NCBI GenBank assembly: GCA_020634895.1
Contig: JACKAV010000003.1
Coordinates: forward strand, 372,001 to 436,000
DNA length: 64,000 nt
Source: Anaerolineales bacterium
Lineage (GTDB): Bacteria > Chloroflexota > Anaerolineae > Anaerolineales > Villigracilaceae
Direction of reading: 5' to 3'
Both the position numbers and the translations under genes were made by a program. Positions 1 through 8,625 of the stretch are shown here, in pieces. The notes under the pieces were generated by a model, which worked only from the letters and a program-made list of their open reading frames with translations, did no database searches and was not told the DNA's origin. Position 1 is the stretch's first letter. Every line of letters starts with the position of its first letter.

Positions 1-956
1 CCACCATCCGCAAGTTGTTGGAGGCTCTGCGCTCGCAGACCTATCCGCTGGCGAAGCTGGAAGTGGTGATCTCCGACGGTTTTTCCACGGACCGCACACG
101 CGAAGTCATTGCTGAGTTTCAAAAGGAACACGCCGACATTTCTGTCCGCGTGGTGGATAATAAGGCGAGGACCATTCCGTCTGGTGTGAATCAAGCCATT
201 CGTGAGTCGCGAGGCGGGATTATCGTCCGGCTCGATGCTCATTCCATGCCCATTCCCGAATATGTAGAACGCTGCGTGGCGGCGCATCAATCAGGCAAGG
301 GCGATAATGTTGGCGGCGTGTGGGAGATTCACCCCGGCGCGGATACGTGGATCGCGGAATCGATATCGTTCGCCGCGGCGCATCCATTGGGGGTGGGGGA
401 CGCGATGTACCGCCTCAACGCCAAGCCGGGAGCTGTGGACACCGTCCCATTCGGTTCCTTCCGCCGTGAGTTGATCGACCGCATCGGCGCCTTCGACGAG
501 ACTTTGCTTTCCAATGAAGATTACGAATTCAATACGCGCGTGCGCGAATCGGGCGGCGTGGTCTGGCTGGATCCATCCATTCGTTCGGTTTATTTCTCAC
601 GCAGCACATTGGGAAAACTTGCGTCACAATATTGGCGTTACGGTTTTTGGAAACTCAAAATGCTAAAGCGTTATCCGCATACTTTGCGCTGGCGGCAGGC
701 GTTACCGCCGGTTTTTGTATTCTTTTTACTGGCGTTGATTGTGTTATCCTTAGGTGTGGTTTATGCGCGTTATTTGCTTATCTTGCAATTATTAATATAT
801 TTTCTCGCACTGGGGCTTGCCGGTCTTCGACTGGCAATGAAGACAAGGAAAGGGTTTCTAGTTATAGGATTGCCGCTTGCCATCTCAACCATGCATATTT
901 CCTGGGGCGCAGGATTTTTATGGAGCGGCATCGTGAGCATGTTCAAGAATGGCTGA
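1..956 (+). CDS. Glycosyltransferase family 2, ExoA-like (5' end outside window)
   Basis: The frame is open from the first bases, so the true start lies upstream; about 317 residues are visible. It is a GT-A fold family 2 glycosyltransferase that probably adds a sugar to a lipid-linked glycan at the inner membrane face. Visible landmarks are SDGFSTDRT (nucleotide-sugar binding), RLDAHS in the DxD position, GGVWE and NEDYEFNTR (the ED acceptor-side motif). About three hydrophobic segments occupy the C-terminal third, as in ExoA-type succinoglycan transferases. The stop overlaps the next start by 8 bp, so the two are translationally coupled. The family is sure; donor and acceptor are not known. 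Confidence 0.88.
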   Translation, partial: TIRKLLEALRSQTYPLAKLEVVISDGFSTDRTREVIAEFQKEHADISVRVVDNKARTIPSGVNQAIRESRGGIIVRLDAHSMPIPEYVERCVAAHQSGKGDNVGGVWEIHPGADTWIAESISFAAAHPLGVGDAMYRLNAKPGAVDTVPFGSFRRELIDRIGAFDETLLSNEDYEFNTRVRESGGVVWLDPSIRSVYFSRSTLGKLASQYWRYGFWKLKMLKRYPHTLRWRQALPPVFVFFLLALIVLSLGVVYARYLLILQLLIYFLALGLAGLRLAMKTRKGFLVIGLPLAISTMHISWGAGFLWSGIVSMFKNG

Positions 957-2391
957 TATCTATCGTCCATCATTGCGATTGCGACCCAGCGAACAACGCA
1001 CGGTCCTGTTGATCGGGGATTTTATAGCATCGACTGCCGCCACTGTTGGCGCGATCTATTTTTGGTATCAATATTCACTTTATCGTCTGATAAACGACGG
1101 CATAAAACCCAACGTTGCCGAGCGTATCATCCAGATCGATGTTCCCCTTTGGTTCTACCTTTTGCCGCTGGTCTGGATTCTCTTGATGATCGACTCGTAC
1201 GAGATCCATACCGCTTCGAATTGGCGCAAAACTCTCCGCGCGATCGCGGTGGCGCCCATCGTCGGTTTGTTGGGATACTCCCTGCTATTTACGATCAATA
1301 TCGACCCGAATTCGCTTCCGCGTATTGCGATCGGACTTTTCCTCGTATTCGCCTCGTTCCTGACTTTGGGCTGGCGCGCCATCTATATTCGACTCTACAC
1401 CTCGTCCGGTTTGATGCGCCGTGTGCTTGTCATTGGCGCGGGGAAGGCGGGCTGCACGCTTGTAGAGGCGTATCGCAAGCTTAATCCGCCGCCATTTCTT
1501 ATCATCGGCTTCATCGACGATGATCCCGCCAAACGGAACAAGTCTTTTCAGGGCTTTGGTGTGCTTGGCGACAGCGAACATCTTTTTGACCTGATCGAAA
1601 GTTATCGCATTTCGGATGTTGTGGTGGCGATCACCGGCGAGATCAAGGGTGAGACCTTCCAAACCATTCTCGATATTCAGGAACGCGGCATCGAAGTGAC
1701 TCGCATGCCGATCATGTACGAAGAGTTGACCCAGCGTGTGCCCATCGAGCATCTCGAAACCGATTGGGTCATCCGCTCGTTCGTGGACCAGGTCCGCGTG
1801 CATGGGTTTTATGAATTGCTAAAACGCACAATGGACATCCTCGGGGGTGTTGTGGGAACGTTGATCTTTTTGCTGGTCTTTCCCTTTATTTCCATCGTGA
1901 TCATCATGGAAACGGGATTTCCCATTTTTTATTCGCAACCCCGTTTGGGCAAAGGCGGAATGACATTTACGATCCTAAAGTTCCGCACCATGCGGCAGAA
2001 TGCTGAAGCGGATGGTCAACCCAAAGTGGCGGAGGAGAACGATCCACGTGTGACACGGGTGGGGAACTTCCTGCGCAAGACCCGCCTCGATGAGCTTCCC
2101 CAATTTTGGAACGTGCTGCGCGGCGAGATGAGTCTGGTTGGTCCGCGCGCCGAACGCCCCGAGTTGGTGGCGGAATATCAGAAGAAGATTCCCTATTATC
2201 GCGCGCGGCTTTTGGTCAAACCCGGTCTTACCGGCTGGGCGCAGATCAATTACGGGTATGTGGCTACGGTCAAAGAGACTTTCGTGAAACTCGAATACGA
2301 TCTGTATTACATCAAACATCGCACGCTGAATTTGGATTTCAGCATTGTCTTAAGAACCATTGGAACTGTTCTCAGAAGAACCGGGAGATAA
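949..2391 (+). CDS. Polyprenyl-phosphate sugar-1-phosphate transferase (WcaJ/CpsE-like)
   Basis: This 480-residue membrane enzyme would transfer a hexose-1-phosphate from a UDP-sugar to undecaprenyl phosphate, the first step of an exopolysaccharide repeat unit. Four N-terminal membrane segments are followed by a Rossmann-like CoA_binding_3 region (GAGKAG near residue 163), a fifth hydrophobic segment near 290-315 and the catalytic bacterial sugar transferase domain. The catalytic part shows KRTMDILGG, FRTM, RKTRLDELPQ, LVGPRAERPE and KPGLTGWAQ, all diagnostic. It starts inside the preceding glycosyltransferase and is 3 bp from the following epimerase, so it is part of one operon. The length is normal for the family. 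Confidence 0.95.
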   Translation: MADIYRPSLRLRPSEQRTVLLIGDFIASTAATVGAIYFWYQYSLYRLINDGIKPNVAERIIQIDVPLWFYLLPLVWILLMIDSYEIHTASNWRKTLRAIAVAPIVGLLGYSLLFTINIDPNSLPRIAIGLFLVFASFLTLGWRAIYIRLYTSSGLMRRVLVIGAGKAGCTLVEAYRKLNPPPFLIIGFIDDDPAKRNKSFQGFGVLGDSEHLFDLIESYRISDVVVAITGEIKGETFQTILDIQERGIEVTRMPIMYEELTQRVPIEHLETDWVIRSFVDQVRVHGFYELLKRTMDILGGVVGTLIFLLVFPFISIVIIMETGFPIFYSQPRLGKGGMTFTILKFRTMRQNAEADGQPKVAEENDPRVTRVGNFLRKTRLDELPQFWNVLRGEMSLVGPRAERPELVAEYQKKIPYYRARLLVKPGLTGWAQINYGYVATVKETFVKLEYDLYYIKHRTLNLDFSIVLRTIGTVLRRTGR

Positions 2392-2394
2392 TTA

Positions 2395-3318
2395 ATGAAA
2401 TATTTAGTCACTGGCGGTGCGGGCTTTATTGGTTCGCACATTTCACGTTCATTGCTCGAGCTTGGACATTCCGTCCGCGTGTTCGATAACTTTTCCTCTG
2501 GCAAGCGCGAGAACCTCAAAGACTTGGATGTGGAAATTATCGAAGGCGATCTGCGCGATGCTGATGCAGTTGCCAAAGCCGTTCAAGGCATGGACATCAT
2601 TTTCCACGAAGCGGCGTTTGTTTCGGTTCCTGAGTCGATGGAAAAGCCGCAGGAATGTTTCGATGTCAACGTAACCGGAACTTCCATTTTATTTGAAGCC
2701 GCCCGCAAAGCAGGAGTGAAGCGTGCCGTCTTTGCTACGAGTGCCGCGGTCTATGGCGATTCGGAAGCCTACCCGCTTTCGGAAGATACGCCATTACGCC
2801 AGTTATCTCCATACGCTACATCCAAGCGCGTGGACGAACTGTATGGGCAACTCTACACTTCCTCCTTCGATTTTGAAGTGGTTGCCTTGCGCTATTTCAA
2901 CGTCTACGGTCCACGCCAGCGACCAGACTCGATGTATGCCGCCGCTGTGCCGATCTTCATCCGCCGCATTTTGGATAACAAACCCATCACCATCTTTGGC
3001 GATGGCGGTCAGAGCCGTGACCTCGTCAACGTGCGCGATGTGGTGCAAGCCAACCTGCTCGCCGCCGAACATCCCGCTGCGCCCGGGCAAATCTTCAACG
3101 TCTGCACGGGTGTTGAAACCCGCCTGCTTGACCTGCTCGACATTTTCTACCAAATCTTCCCAAACGCTCCCAAACACGTCCACGCTGAACCGCGTGCCGG
3201 TGATATTTATCGCTCCATTGGCACACCGCAAAAGATCATGGATATGCTCGGCTACAAACCGCAAGTCACTTTGGCGGAAGGTTTGAAAGAGGCGGTGGAT
3301 TCAATGCGTGGTTCGTAA
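2395..3318 (+). CDS. NAD-dependent sugar epimerase/dehydratase (extended SDR, GalE-like)
   Basis: A 307-residue extended short-chain dehydrogenase that acts on a nucleotide sugar in the cytoplasm. The N-terminus carries the NAD motif TGGAGFIGSH; the catalytic part shows a Ser in ATSAAVYGD and the YATSK (YxxxK) pair, and RYFNVYGPRQ follows. These features place it with UDP-glucose 4-epimerase and related dehydratases. The substrate cannot be assigned from sequence; a UDP-hexose or UDP-N-acetylhexosamine is likely given the neighbours. A GGGAG ribosome-binding site sits 8 bp before the ATG. The gene follows the sugar transferase directly. Confidence 0.9.
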   Translation: MKYLVTGGAGFIGSHISRSLLELGHSVRVFDNFSSGKRENLKDLDVEIIEGDLRDADAVAKAVQGMDIIFHEAAFVSVPESMEKPQECFDVNVTGTSILFEAARKAGVKRAVFATSAAVYGDSEAYPLSEDTPLRQLSPYATSKRVDELYGQLYTSSFDFEVVALRYFNVYGPRQRPDSMYAAAVPIFIRRILDNKPITIFGDGGQSRDLVNVRDVVQANLLAAEHPAAPGQIFNVCTGVETRLLDLLDIFYQIFPNAPKHVHAEPRAGDIYRSIGTPQKIMDMLGYKPQVTLAEGLKEAVDSMRGS

Positions 3319-3351
3319 TTTACGCCTCACGCATTTATTCATCATTTATCA

Positions 3352-5202
3352 ATGTCTTCCCGTCCCCATGTCCGCAACCGCTTCGTCTTAATCGGCGACC
3401 TTGCCCTCACCATCGTTTCGGTGCTGGGTAGTTTTGCGCTGCGGCTGGATGTGAGTGAACTGCCTTACTACTTCCCCGCCGCGTTGATGATGTGCGCGGT
3501 GGCTTTGATCGTCAAAATCCCAACTTATTATTTCTTTGGACTCTATCGTCGTCTGTGGGTCTATGCCAGCACGAATGAACTGCGGCTAATCACTATTGCG
3601 GTGACAACTGCTTCGGTGCTGACCTCGGGAGTCATGCTCCTGCTCATCGGCTTTGACCTCATTAAGCCGGGCATGCCTCGTTCTGCACTCGGTATTGACT
3701 GGCTCATTTCCCTCATTCTTATCGGCGGTTCACGTTTCGTTCTACGGATACTCGCTGAACAATCTTCTTCTCACGTCAACGGCAAGACCCGCCACGCCCT
3801 CATCCTTGGCGCAGGCGATGCGGGCGCACTTGTGGTGCGTGAGTTGCAGAAAAGTTCCCAACTTAATCTCATCCCTGTTGGCTTTCTCGACGATGACCCT
3901 GCCAAACAGAATCACAACATCTACGGCGTGACAGTCATTGGCAAGATCGACCAACTTGCAAATACCCTCGACTCAAAACAAGTGAATGAAGTCATCATTG
4001 CCATTCCATCCGCACCGGGACATATCATTCGCCTCGTCAACGACGAATGCCGCAAGCGTGGAATCACCTCGCGCATCATTCCCGGTTTTTACGAACTCAT
4101 CGGTGGCAAGGTCAGCGTGAACCGTCTGCGCGAAGTAGACATAACCGACCTCCTGCGCCGCGAACCTGCAACAATTGACGATCATCTCATCGGCGCAACG
4201 CTTGGCGGCAAGCGCATCCTTGTCACCGGTGCTGGCGGCTCCATCGGCAGTGAGCTCTGCCGTCAACTCGCGCGTTGGAATCCGACTGAGCTCGTCTTGC
4301 TTGGTCATGGCGAGAACAGTATTTTTGAAGCCTTGCAGGAACTCAAGAACGATTTCCCTTCGCTCAATCTGCAAGCCGTCATTGCCGATGTCCGTGACTT
4401 GAACCGTATTGAAAAAGTGTTCACCCAACATAAACCCCAAGTCGTCTTTCATGCGGCGGCGCACAAGCATGTTCCGCTGATGGAAGCCAACGTTGAAGAG
4501 GCGGTCACGAACAATGTGCTCGGCACGAAGAACGTCGTCGAAACAGCGGTCAGGCACGGGGTAGAAAGACTCGTGCTTATCTCCACCGATAAAGCTGTGC
4601 GCCCGGTCAGCGTGATGGGCGCTACCAAGCGGCTCGCCGAACTCACCGTCCTTGATGCGGCGCAACGCAACAACTTGCCATATTCTGTCGTGCGTTTTGG
4701 TAACGTGCTCGGAAGTCGCGGCAGCGTGGTGCGCACGTTCAAAAATCAGATCGCGCGCGGCGGACCCGTTACCATCACGCACCCTGAAATGTATCGCTAT
4801 TTCATGATCATCCCCGAAGCCGTGCATCTCGTTTTGCAAGCTGCGTGCATGGGTACCGGCGGCGAGGTTTTCATGCTCAACATGGGCGAGCAGGTTCGCA
4901 TCCTCGATCTTGCCGAAGACCTCATTCGTCTCTCCGGTCTCGAACCTTATCGCGATATTGATATTCAAACCACAGGCATTCGCCCCGGCGAAAAACTGCG
5001 CGAGGATTTGCTCGAAGACGGCGTGGACTTTGAACGCACCCAACACTCGGAAATTTTCCGCATGTCCAAAGAAGAACATGTGGATGGCTCTTCACTCGCT
5101 CAAACATTGGATACCCTCTCAGACCTCGCGCTTCACTCCCGGACCGAAGACCTGATTCAGACCATCAACCTTTTTCTACCTTCCGGCTCGGTGCAGCAAT
5201 GA
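3352..5202 (+). CDS. Membrane nucleotide-sugar dehydratase/epimerase (CapD/FlaA1 family)
   Basis: A 616-residue protein of the CapD/WbpM type: about four membrane segments in the first 115 residues, a CoA_binding_3 Rossmann region (LGAGDAGALV near 152), then a C-terminal SDR domain starting with TGAGGSIGSE near residue 290. The catalytic region has STDKAV and MGATKRLAE, where Met replaces the usual Tyr of YxxxK, as is typical of UDP-GlcNAc 4,6-dehydratases. It probably makes a UDP-4-keto-6-deoxy-HexNAc for the first sugar of the glycan. There is no clear ribosome-binding site. The stop overlaps the next gene by 4 bp. Confidence 0.92.
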   Translation: MSSRPHVRNRFVLIGDLALTIVSVLGSFALRLDVSELPYYFPAALMMCAVALIVKIPTYYFFGLYRRLWVYASTNELRLITIAVTTASVLTSGVMLLLIGFDLIKPGMPRSALGIDWLISLILIGGSRFVLRILAEQSSSHVNGKTRHALILGAGDAGALVVRELQKSSQLNLIPVGFLDDDPAKQNHNIYGVTVIGKIDQLANTLDSKQVNEVIIAIPSAPGHIIRLVNDECRKRGITSRIIPGFYELIGGKVSVNRLREVDITDLLRREPATIDDHLIGATLGGKRILVTGAGGSIGSELCRQLARWNPTELVLLGHGENSIFEALQELKNDFPSLNLQAVIADVRDLNRIEKVFTQHKPQVVFHAAAHKHVPLMEANVEEAVTNNVLGTKNVVETAVRHGVERLVLISTDKAVRPVSVMGATKRLAELTVLDAAQRNNLPYSVVRFGNVLGSRGSVVRTFKNQIARGGPVTITHPEMYRYFMIIPEAVHLVLQAACMGTGGEVFMLNMGEQVRILDLAEDLIRLSGLEPYRDIDIQTTGIRPGEKLREDLLEDGVDFERTQHSEIFRMSKEEHVDGSSLAQTLDTLSDLALHSRTEDLIQTINLFLPSGSVQQ

Positions 5203-6182
5203 CCGAAGTCACCCTCACCGAATGGAATCAATTCCTGACCCAATTCCCCGACGTGCATCTCTTGCAGATGGGCGAGTGGGGTGAACTAAAAAAGGATTTT
5301 GGCTGGAAACCCATCCGCGTAGTATCAGAAAATATTGGCGCTCAAATCCTGTTTCGCAAATTGCCACTGGGATTTACGGTTGCGTACATGCCAAAAGTTT
5401 CCAGTGATCAGTTTTCAGTGAACAGTGAACAGTTTTGGCGTGAAGTTGATATGGTTTGCAAAAAGTACCGTGCTGTCTTTCTCAAAGTTGAACCTGATAC
5501 TTGGGAAGAGAAATTCAGAATTCAGAATTCAGAATTCAGAATTTCTAAACATAACATCCAACCTCCCCGCACAATAACGCTTGATATTCAAAATACCGAA
5601 GAAGATATCTTGGCAAGAATGAAACCCAAATGCCGTTACAACATCCGTTTGGCTGAGAAAAAAGGCGTGACCGTCCGTGCATGGGATGACGTCGCCGCCT
5701 TCCACGAGATGATGACTGTCACCGGCGGGCGTGATGGTTTCGGTGTGCATTCCAAGGAATATTATCAGCGTGCGTATGAACTCTTCCACCCAAAAGGGAC
5801 ATGTGAACTGCTCGTTGCTGAATACGATGGCAAACCGCTTGCAGCATTGATGATATTTGCAAACGCAAAACGCGCATGGTATGTTTATGGCGCATCGAAC
5901 AACGAAGAACGCAACCGAATGCCGACGTATCTCCTGCAATGGGAAGCCATCCGCTGGGCAAAGGCGCGTGGATGTGAAGAATACGACCTGTGGGGCGTCC
6001 CCGACGAGAACGAAGAGACACTCGAAGCAAATTTTGAAAACCGTCATGATGGCTTGTGGGGCGTCTATCGCTTCAAACGCGGATTCGGTGGACAACTCAA
6101 ACGCGCGGCACAGGCATTGGATAGAGTTTACAATCCGCTTTTATATTGGACGTATTTGAAGTTTATTGGGAATAGGGAATAG
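5199..6182 (+). CDS. FemAB-like peptidyl/aminoacyl transferase (first of a tandem pair)
   Basis: A 327-residue double-GNAT protein of the FemAB family (lipid II interpeptide-bridge enzymes and relatives). Characteristic segments are LLQMGEWGELK near the N-terminus, MKPKCRYNIRLAEKKGV in the middle, and MPTYLLQWEAIRWA with YDLWGVPDE in the second domain. It may attach an amino acid to peptidoglycan or modify a glycan; the substrate is unknown. Two stretches, near residues 68-80 and 105-115, are encoded by 7-bp tandem repeats and look like in-frame insertions (SSDQFSVNSEQF and FRIQNSEFRI). Overlaps on both sides show coupling to capD and the paralogue. Confidence 0.88.
   Translation: MTEVTLTEWNQFLTQFPDVHLLQMGEWGELKKDFGWKPIRVVSENIGAQILFRKLPLGFTVAYMPKVSSDQFSVNSEQFWREVDMVCKKYRAVFLKVEPDTWEEKFRIQNSEFRISKHNIQPPRTITLDIQNTEEDILARMKPKCRYNIRLAEKKGVTVRAWDDVAAFHEMMTVTGGRDGFGVHSKEYYQRAYELFHPKGTCELLVAEYDGKPLAALMIFANAKRAWYVYGASNNEERNRMPTYLLQWEAIRWAKARGCEEYDLWGVPDENEETLEANFENRHDGLWGVYRFKRGFGGQLKRAAQALDRVYNPLLYWTYLKFIGNRE
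5402..5436 (+). repeat. 7-bp tandem repeat inside femAB-like gene 1
   Basis: Five consecutive heptads (CAGTGAT, CAGTTTT, CAGTGAA, CAGTGAA, CAGTTTT) with no spacing. They are read in frame as the peptide SDQFSVNSEQF, which does not resemble the surrounding FemAB core. Related heptads recur at 6311-6359. Confidence 0.93.
5513..5540 (+). repeat. 7-bp tandem repeat (ATTCAGA)x4 inside femAB-like gene 1
   Basis: Four perfect copies of ATTCAGA followed by a partial copy. The stretch is read through in frame as FRIQNSEFRI. As 7 is not a multiple of 3, each copy shifts codon phase, so the repeat is neutral for the frame only because of its total length. Confidence 0.95.
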
Positions 6183-6195
6183 TGAATAGTCATTC
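6168..6195 (+). repeat. 7-bp tandem repeat forming the stop/start junction
   Basis: Heptads GGGAATA, GGGAATA, GTGAATA and GTCATTC lie back to back. The TAG stop of the first FemAB-like gene and the GTG start of the second both lie inside the array and share one base, so the repeat builds the coupling junction. Confidence 0.88.
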
Positions 6196-7333
6196 TTGGA
6201 ACGAGATCATTTCAAAACTCCCTGATCCGCACTTCTTGCAAACCTACGAATGGGGGCAAGTTAAGGCGAAGTATGGGTGGGTTCCATATTATGCTGTGTG
6301 GATGGAAGAACAGTTTTCAGTTTTCAGTCATCAGTCACTGGTCACTGACAACTGGTCACTGCCTGCTGAGCCAGTTGTTGCCGCCGCTCTCGTCCTCAAA
6401 CGCACTGCTTTTCGTAGATTTTCCATCTTCTACGCTCCCAAAGGTCCGCTCATGGATTGGAAGGATGATTCCCTTCGTAAGCGTGTGTTGGACGACCTGC
6501 AATCCTTTGCGAAGAAACAGGGCGCGATCTTCCTGAAACTCGACCCGGACGTGGTGTTGGGGCGCGGAGTCCCTGTCAGCGTGGGAGAGGTCACAGAAAA
6601 CAGCGGACAGGCTGTGAGGTCCGATTTGAGGCGCAGGGGCTGGGTGGAGTCGTCTGACCAGATCCAGTTCAAAAATACGGTCATGGTCGATCTATCCGCC
6701 AGCGAAGAAGACATCCTCATGCGTATGAAGCAGAAGACGCGCTACAACGTGCGGTTGGCGGAGAAGAAGGGCGTGACGGTGCGTGTGGGAACGCTGGAGG
6801 ATTTGCCTGCGCTGTACAAGATGTATGCCGAGACTTCGGTGCGCGATGGCTTTGTGATTCGTGATGAAGAATATTATCTGACGGTTTGGAAGATGTTTAT
6901 GAGTTCAGCCGTCAGCGGTCAGCCTTCAGCAGTTCCTTTGATCGCCGAAGTGGATGGGGAGGCAGTGGCGGCGATATTTTTATTCATGTTTGCCGGGCGC
7001 GGATATTACGTCTACGGCATGTCGCGCAACGTTCACCGCGAAAAAATGCCGACCTATCTTTTGCAGTGGGCGGCGATGAAACACGCCAAGGCGCACGGCT
7101 GCCTGACCTACGATCTGTGGGGCGCGCCGGATGTCTTCGATGAAAGTGACTCGATGTGGGGCGTGTACCGCTTCAAGGAAGGCTTGGGCGGCGAAGTGGT
7201 GCGCACGCTCGGCGCGTATGATTTTGCGCCCAGTAAATTCTGGTATTCGATGTATGCGGACGTGATGCCGCGTGTGTTGGATTTCATGCGCTCGCGTGGC
7301 AGAGAAAAGACAAAACAGAGATTGAGTGCGTGA
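6182..7333 (+). CDS. FemAB-like peptidyl/aminoacyl transferase (second of a tandem pair)
   Basis: A 383-residue paralogue of the preceding gene, sharing FLQTYEWGQVK, MKQKTRYNVRLAEKKGV, MPTYLLQWAAMKHA and YDLWGAPD. It is probably a peptidoglycan bridge or related aminoacyl transferase; two copies in tandem could add successive residues or act as partners, which is inference. It starts with GTG overlapping the previous stop by one base. Two segments look inserted: about residues 43-60 (QFSVFSHQSLVTDNWS) and about 241-251 (SAVSGQPSAV). Each is encoded by 7-bp repeats and accounts for part of the extra length compared with gene 1. The gene ends inside another degenerate heptad array. Confidence 0.87.
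   Translation: MNSHSWNEIISKLPDPHFLQTYEWGQVKAKYGWVPYYAVWMEEQFSVFSHQSLVTDNWSLPAEPVVAAALVLKRTAFRRFSIFYAPKGPLMDWKDDSLRKRVLDDLQSFAKKQGAIFLKLDPDVVLGRGVPVSVGEVTENSGQAVRSDLRRRGWVESSDQIQFKNTVMVDLSASEEDILMRMKQKTRYNVRLAEKKGVTVRVGTLEDLPALYKMYAETSVRDGFVIRDEEYYLTVWKMFMSSAVSGQPSAVPLIAEVDGEAVAAIFLFMFAGRGYYVYGMSRNVHREKMPTYLLQWAAMKHAKAHGCLTYDLWGAPDVFDESDSMWGVYRFKEGLGGEVVRTLGAYDFAPSKFWYSMYADVMPRVLDFMRSRGREKTKQRLSA
6311..6359 (+). repeat. 7-bp tandem repeat inside femAB-like gene 2
   Basis: Seven heptads in a row: CAGTTTT twice, CAGTCAT, CAGTCAC, TGGTCAC, TGACAAC, TGGTCAC. The array is translated in frame. The first units are identical to those in femAB-like gene 1, so the same repeat family entered both paralogues. 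Confidence 0.92.
6905..6932 (+). repeat. 7-bp tandem repeat (TCAGCNN)x4 inside femAB-like gene 2
   Basis: Heptads TCAGCCG, TCAGCGG, TCAGCCT and TCAGCAG occur consecutively and are translated as part of SAVSGQPSAV, a segment without counterpart in the paralogue. Confidence 0.88.
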
Positions 7334-7372
7334 AACGTGATATGTAATGTATAACTCATAGGTCACTTTTCA
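7331..7372 (+). repeat. Degenerate 7-bp repeat after femAB-like gene 2
   Basis: Heptads beginning with TGA or TAA (TGAAACG, TGATATG, TAATGTA, TAACTCA, TAGGTCA, CTTTTCA). The first contains the stop codon of the gene. Periodicity is visible but the units have diverged. Confidence 0.55.
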
Positions 7373-7402
7373 TTCTTTAAGTATTAATCAAGGAGACTCG
7401 AT

Positions 7403-8377
7403 ATGAAAAACATCGCCCGCTTGCGCTTTGCTCATCTTCCCACTCCGATTGAAGAATTGCCAAACTTAACTGCCGCTCTTGGCGGACCGCGGATTTTCGT
7501 CAAGCGCGATGACCAGACCGGGCTAGCGTTCGGCGGCAACAAAACCCGCAAACTGGAATTCCTTGTGGCGGAGGCGCGCGAACAGGGCGCGGATATGCTC
7601 ATTTCCGCCGGTGCGATCCAGTCCAATCACTGCCGTCAGACTGCGGCGGCTGCGGCGCGTTTTGGATTTGGCTGCACATTGGTTTTGACCGGCGATAAAC
7701 CTGCGCAAGCCTCTGCGAATTATTTGATCGATCATTTGTTTGGCGCGGAGATCGTCATTGTGGCGGATCGCAAAGACCGCGACCAAGTTTTGCAGGAGAC
7801 ATTTGATAAGGCAAAAGCGGCGGGACGAAAACCGTATCTGGTCCCTTACGGCGGCTCAAGCACGACCGGGGCGTTTGCGTATGCTTTTGCAGTGGAAGAG
7901 TTCATGCGGCAGAAAGTCCGTGCGGATTGGATCGTTTTTGCCACTTCTTCCGGCGGAACACACGCGGGCTTTGTATTAGGTCAGCGGGTGTTTGCTTTCA
8001 AAGGGAAGATATTGGGAATCAGCATCGACGAGACGGAAAACGACTTGAAGAATCACGTCTCTGCACTGGCTTCGGATGCCAGCGAGAGGATCGGGGAACG
8101 TATCAACTTTACCCGTGATGATGTGCTCGCCAATGACAAATACTGTCAGGCGGGATATGGCGTGTTTGGTGAAGGCGAGCGTGAGGCGATCCATTTGTTT
8201 GCACGCCACGAAGGTTTGTTACTTGACCCCGTCTATACCGGACGCGCTGCGGCAGGGATGATCGATCTCATCCGCAAGGGATTCTTCAAAAAGGACGAAA
8301 CGGTTCTCTTCTGGCATACGGGCGGTCAACCCGCGCTGTTTGCGGATAAGTACTCGCAGGATGTGATTAAGCCCTGA
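7403..8377 (+). CDS. PLP-dependent D-cysteine desulfhydrase / ACC deaminase family protein
   Basis: A 324-residue fold-type II PLP enzyme. The cofactor lysine is Lys47 in FGGNKTRK, and SAGAIQSNHCRQ is the phosphate/substrate-binding SNH motif of the ACC deaminase/D-cysteine desulfhydrase group; ATSSGGTHAG forms the glycine loop. It probably splits D-cysteine to pyruvate, ammonia and sulfide, although ACC deaminase or another D-amino-acid lyase cannot be excluded. AAGGAG lies 8 bp before the ATG. It is separated from the FemAB genes by 69 bp that hold heptad repeats, and is followed by a hairpin terminator. Confidence 0.88.
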   Translation: MKNIARLRFAHLPTPIEELPNLTAALGGPRIFVKRDDQTGLAFGGNKTRKLEFLVAEAREQGADMLISAGAIQSNHCRQTAAAAARFGFGCTLVLTGDKPAQASANYLIDHLFGAEIVIVADRKDRDQVLQETFDKAKAAGRKPYLVPYGGSSTTGAFAYAFAVEEFMRQKVRADWIVFATSSGGTHAGFVLGQRVFAFKGKILGISIDETENDLKNHVSALASDASERIGERINFTRDDVLANDKYCQAGYGVFGEGEREAIHLFARHEGLLLDPVYTGRAAAGMIDLIRKGFFKKDETVLFWHTGGQPALFADKYSQDVIKP

Positions 8378-8405
8378 TAGGTCTTCACACGAACTTGTAA
8401 AACAA

Positions 8406-8447
8406 AATGCCGCTCTTGCATGAAAATGCACGGAGCGGCGTTATTGT
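8406..8447 (+). terminator. Probable terminator of the desulfhydrase gene
   Basis: Stem GCCGCTC/GAGCGGC with an inner TGCAT/ATGCA pairing, followed by TTATTGTT. The T-run is weak, so termination strength is uncertain. Confidence 0.6.
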
Positions 8448-8481
8448 TAACGTCAATAATGGGTGAGGAATATTTTTAAAC

Positions 8482-8577
8482 TTCACCACAGATGAACGCA
8501 GATTTACACAGATTGGGTGACGGATTTCCTCAAAGACGGTCTACCATCCCGTTTATCTGTGTTTGTCTGTGGTGAAA
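8482..8577. repeat. Long inverted repeat, dispersed-repeat type
   Basis: The left arm (8482-8513, TTCACCACAGATGAACGCAG and onwards) and right arm (8555-8576, ATCTGTGTTTGTCTGTGGTG) are imperfect reverse complements around a loop of about 40 bp. The left arm has a 10-bp periodicity in CAGAT. It fills most of the 248-bp space between convergent genes and could form a long hairpin. Confidence 0.75.
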
Positions 8578-8625
8578 AAGCAACTACCCATTACTTACGT
8601 TTATTAAATCTGTCTGATTCTTGGG

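Noticed and set aside
5402..7372. Heptad arrays as CRISPR
   Set aside because: The units are 7 bp with no spacers of constant length and they lie in coding DNA; no cas genes exist in the window.
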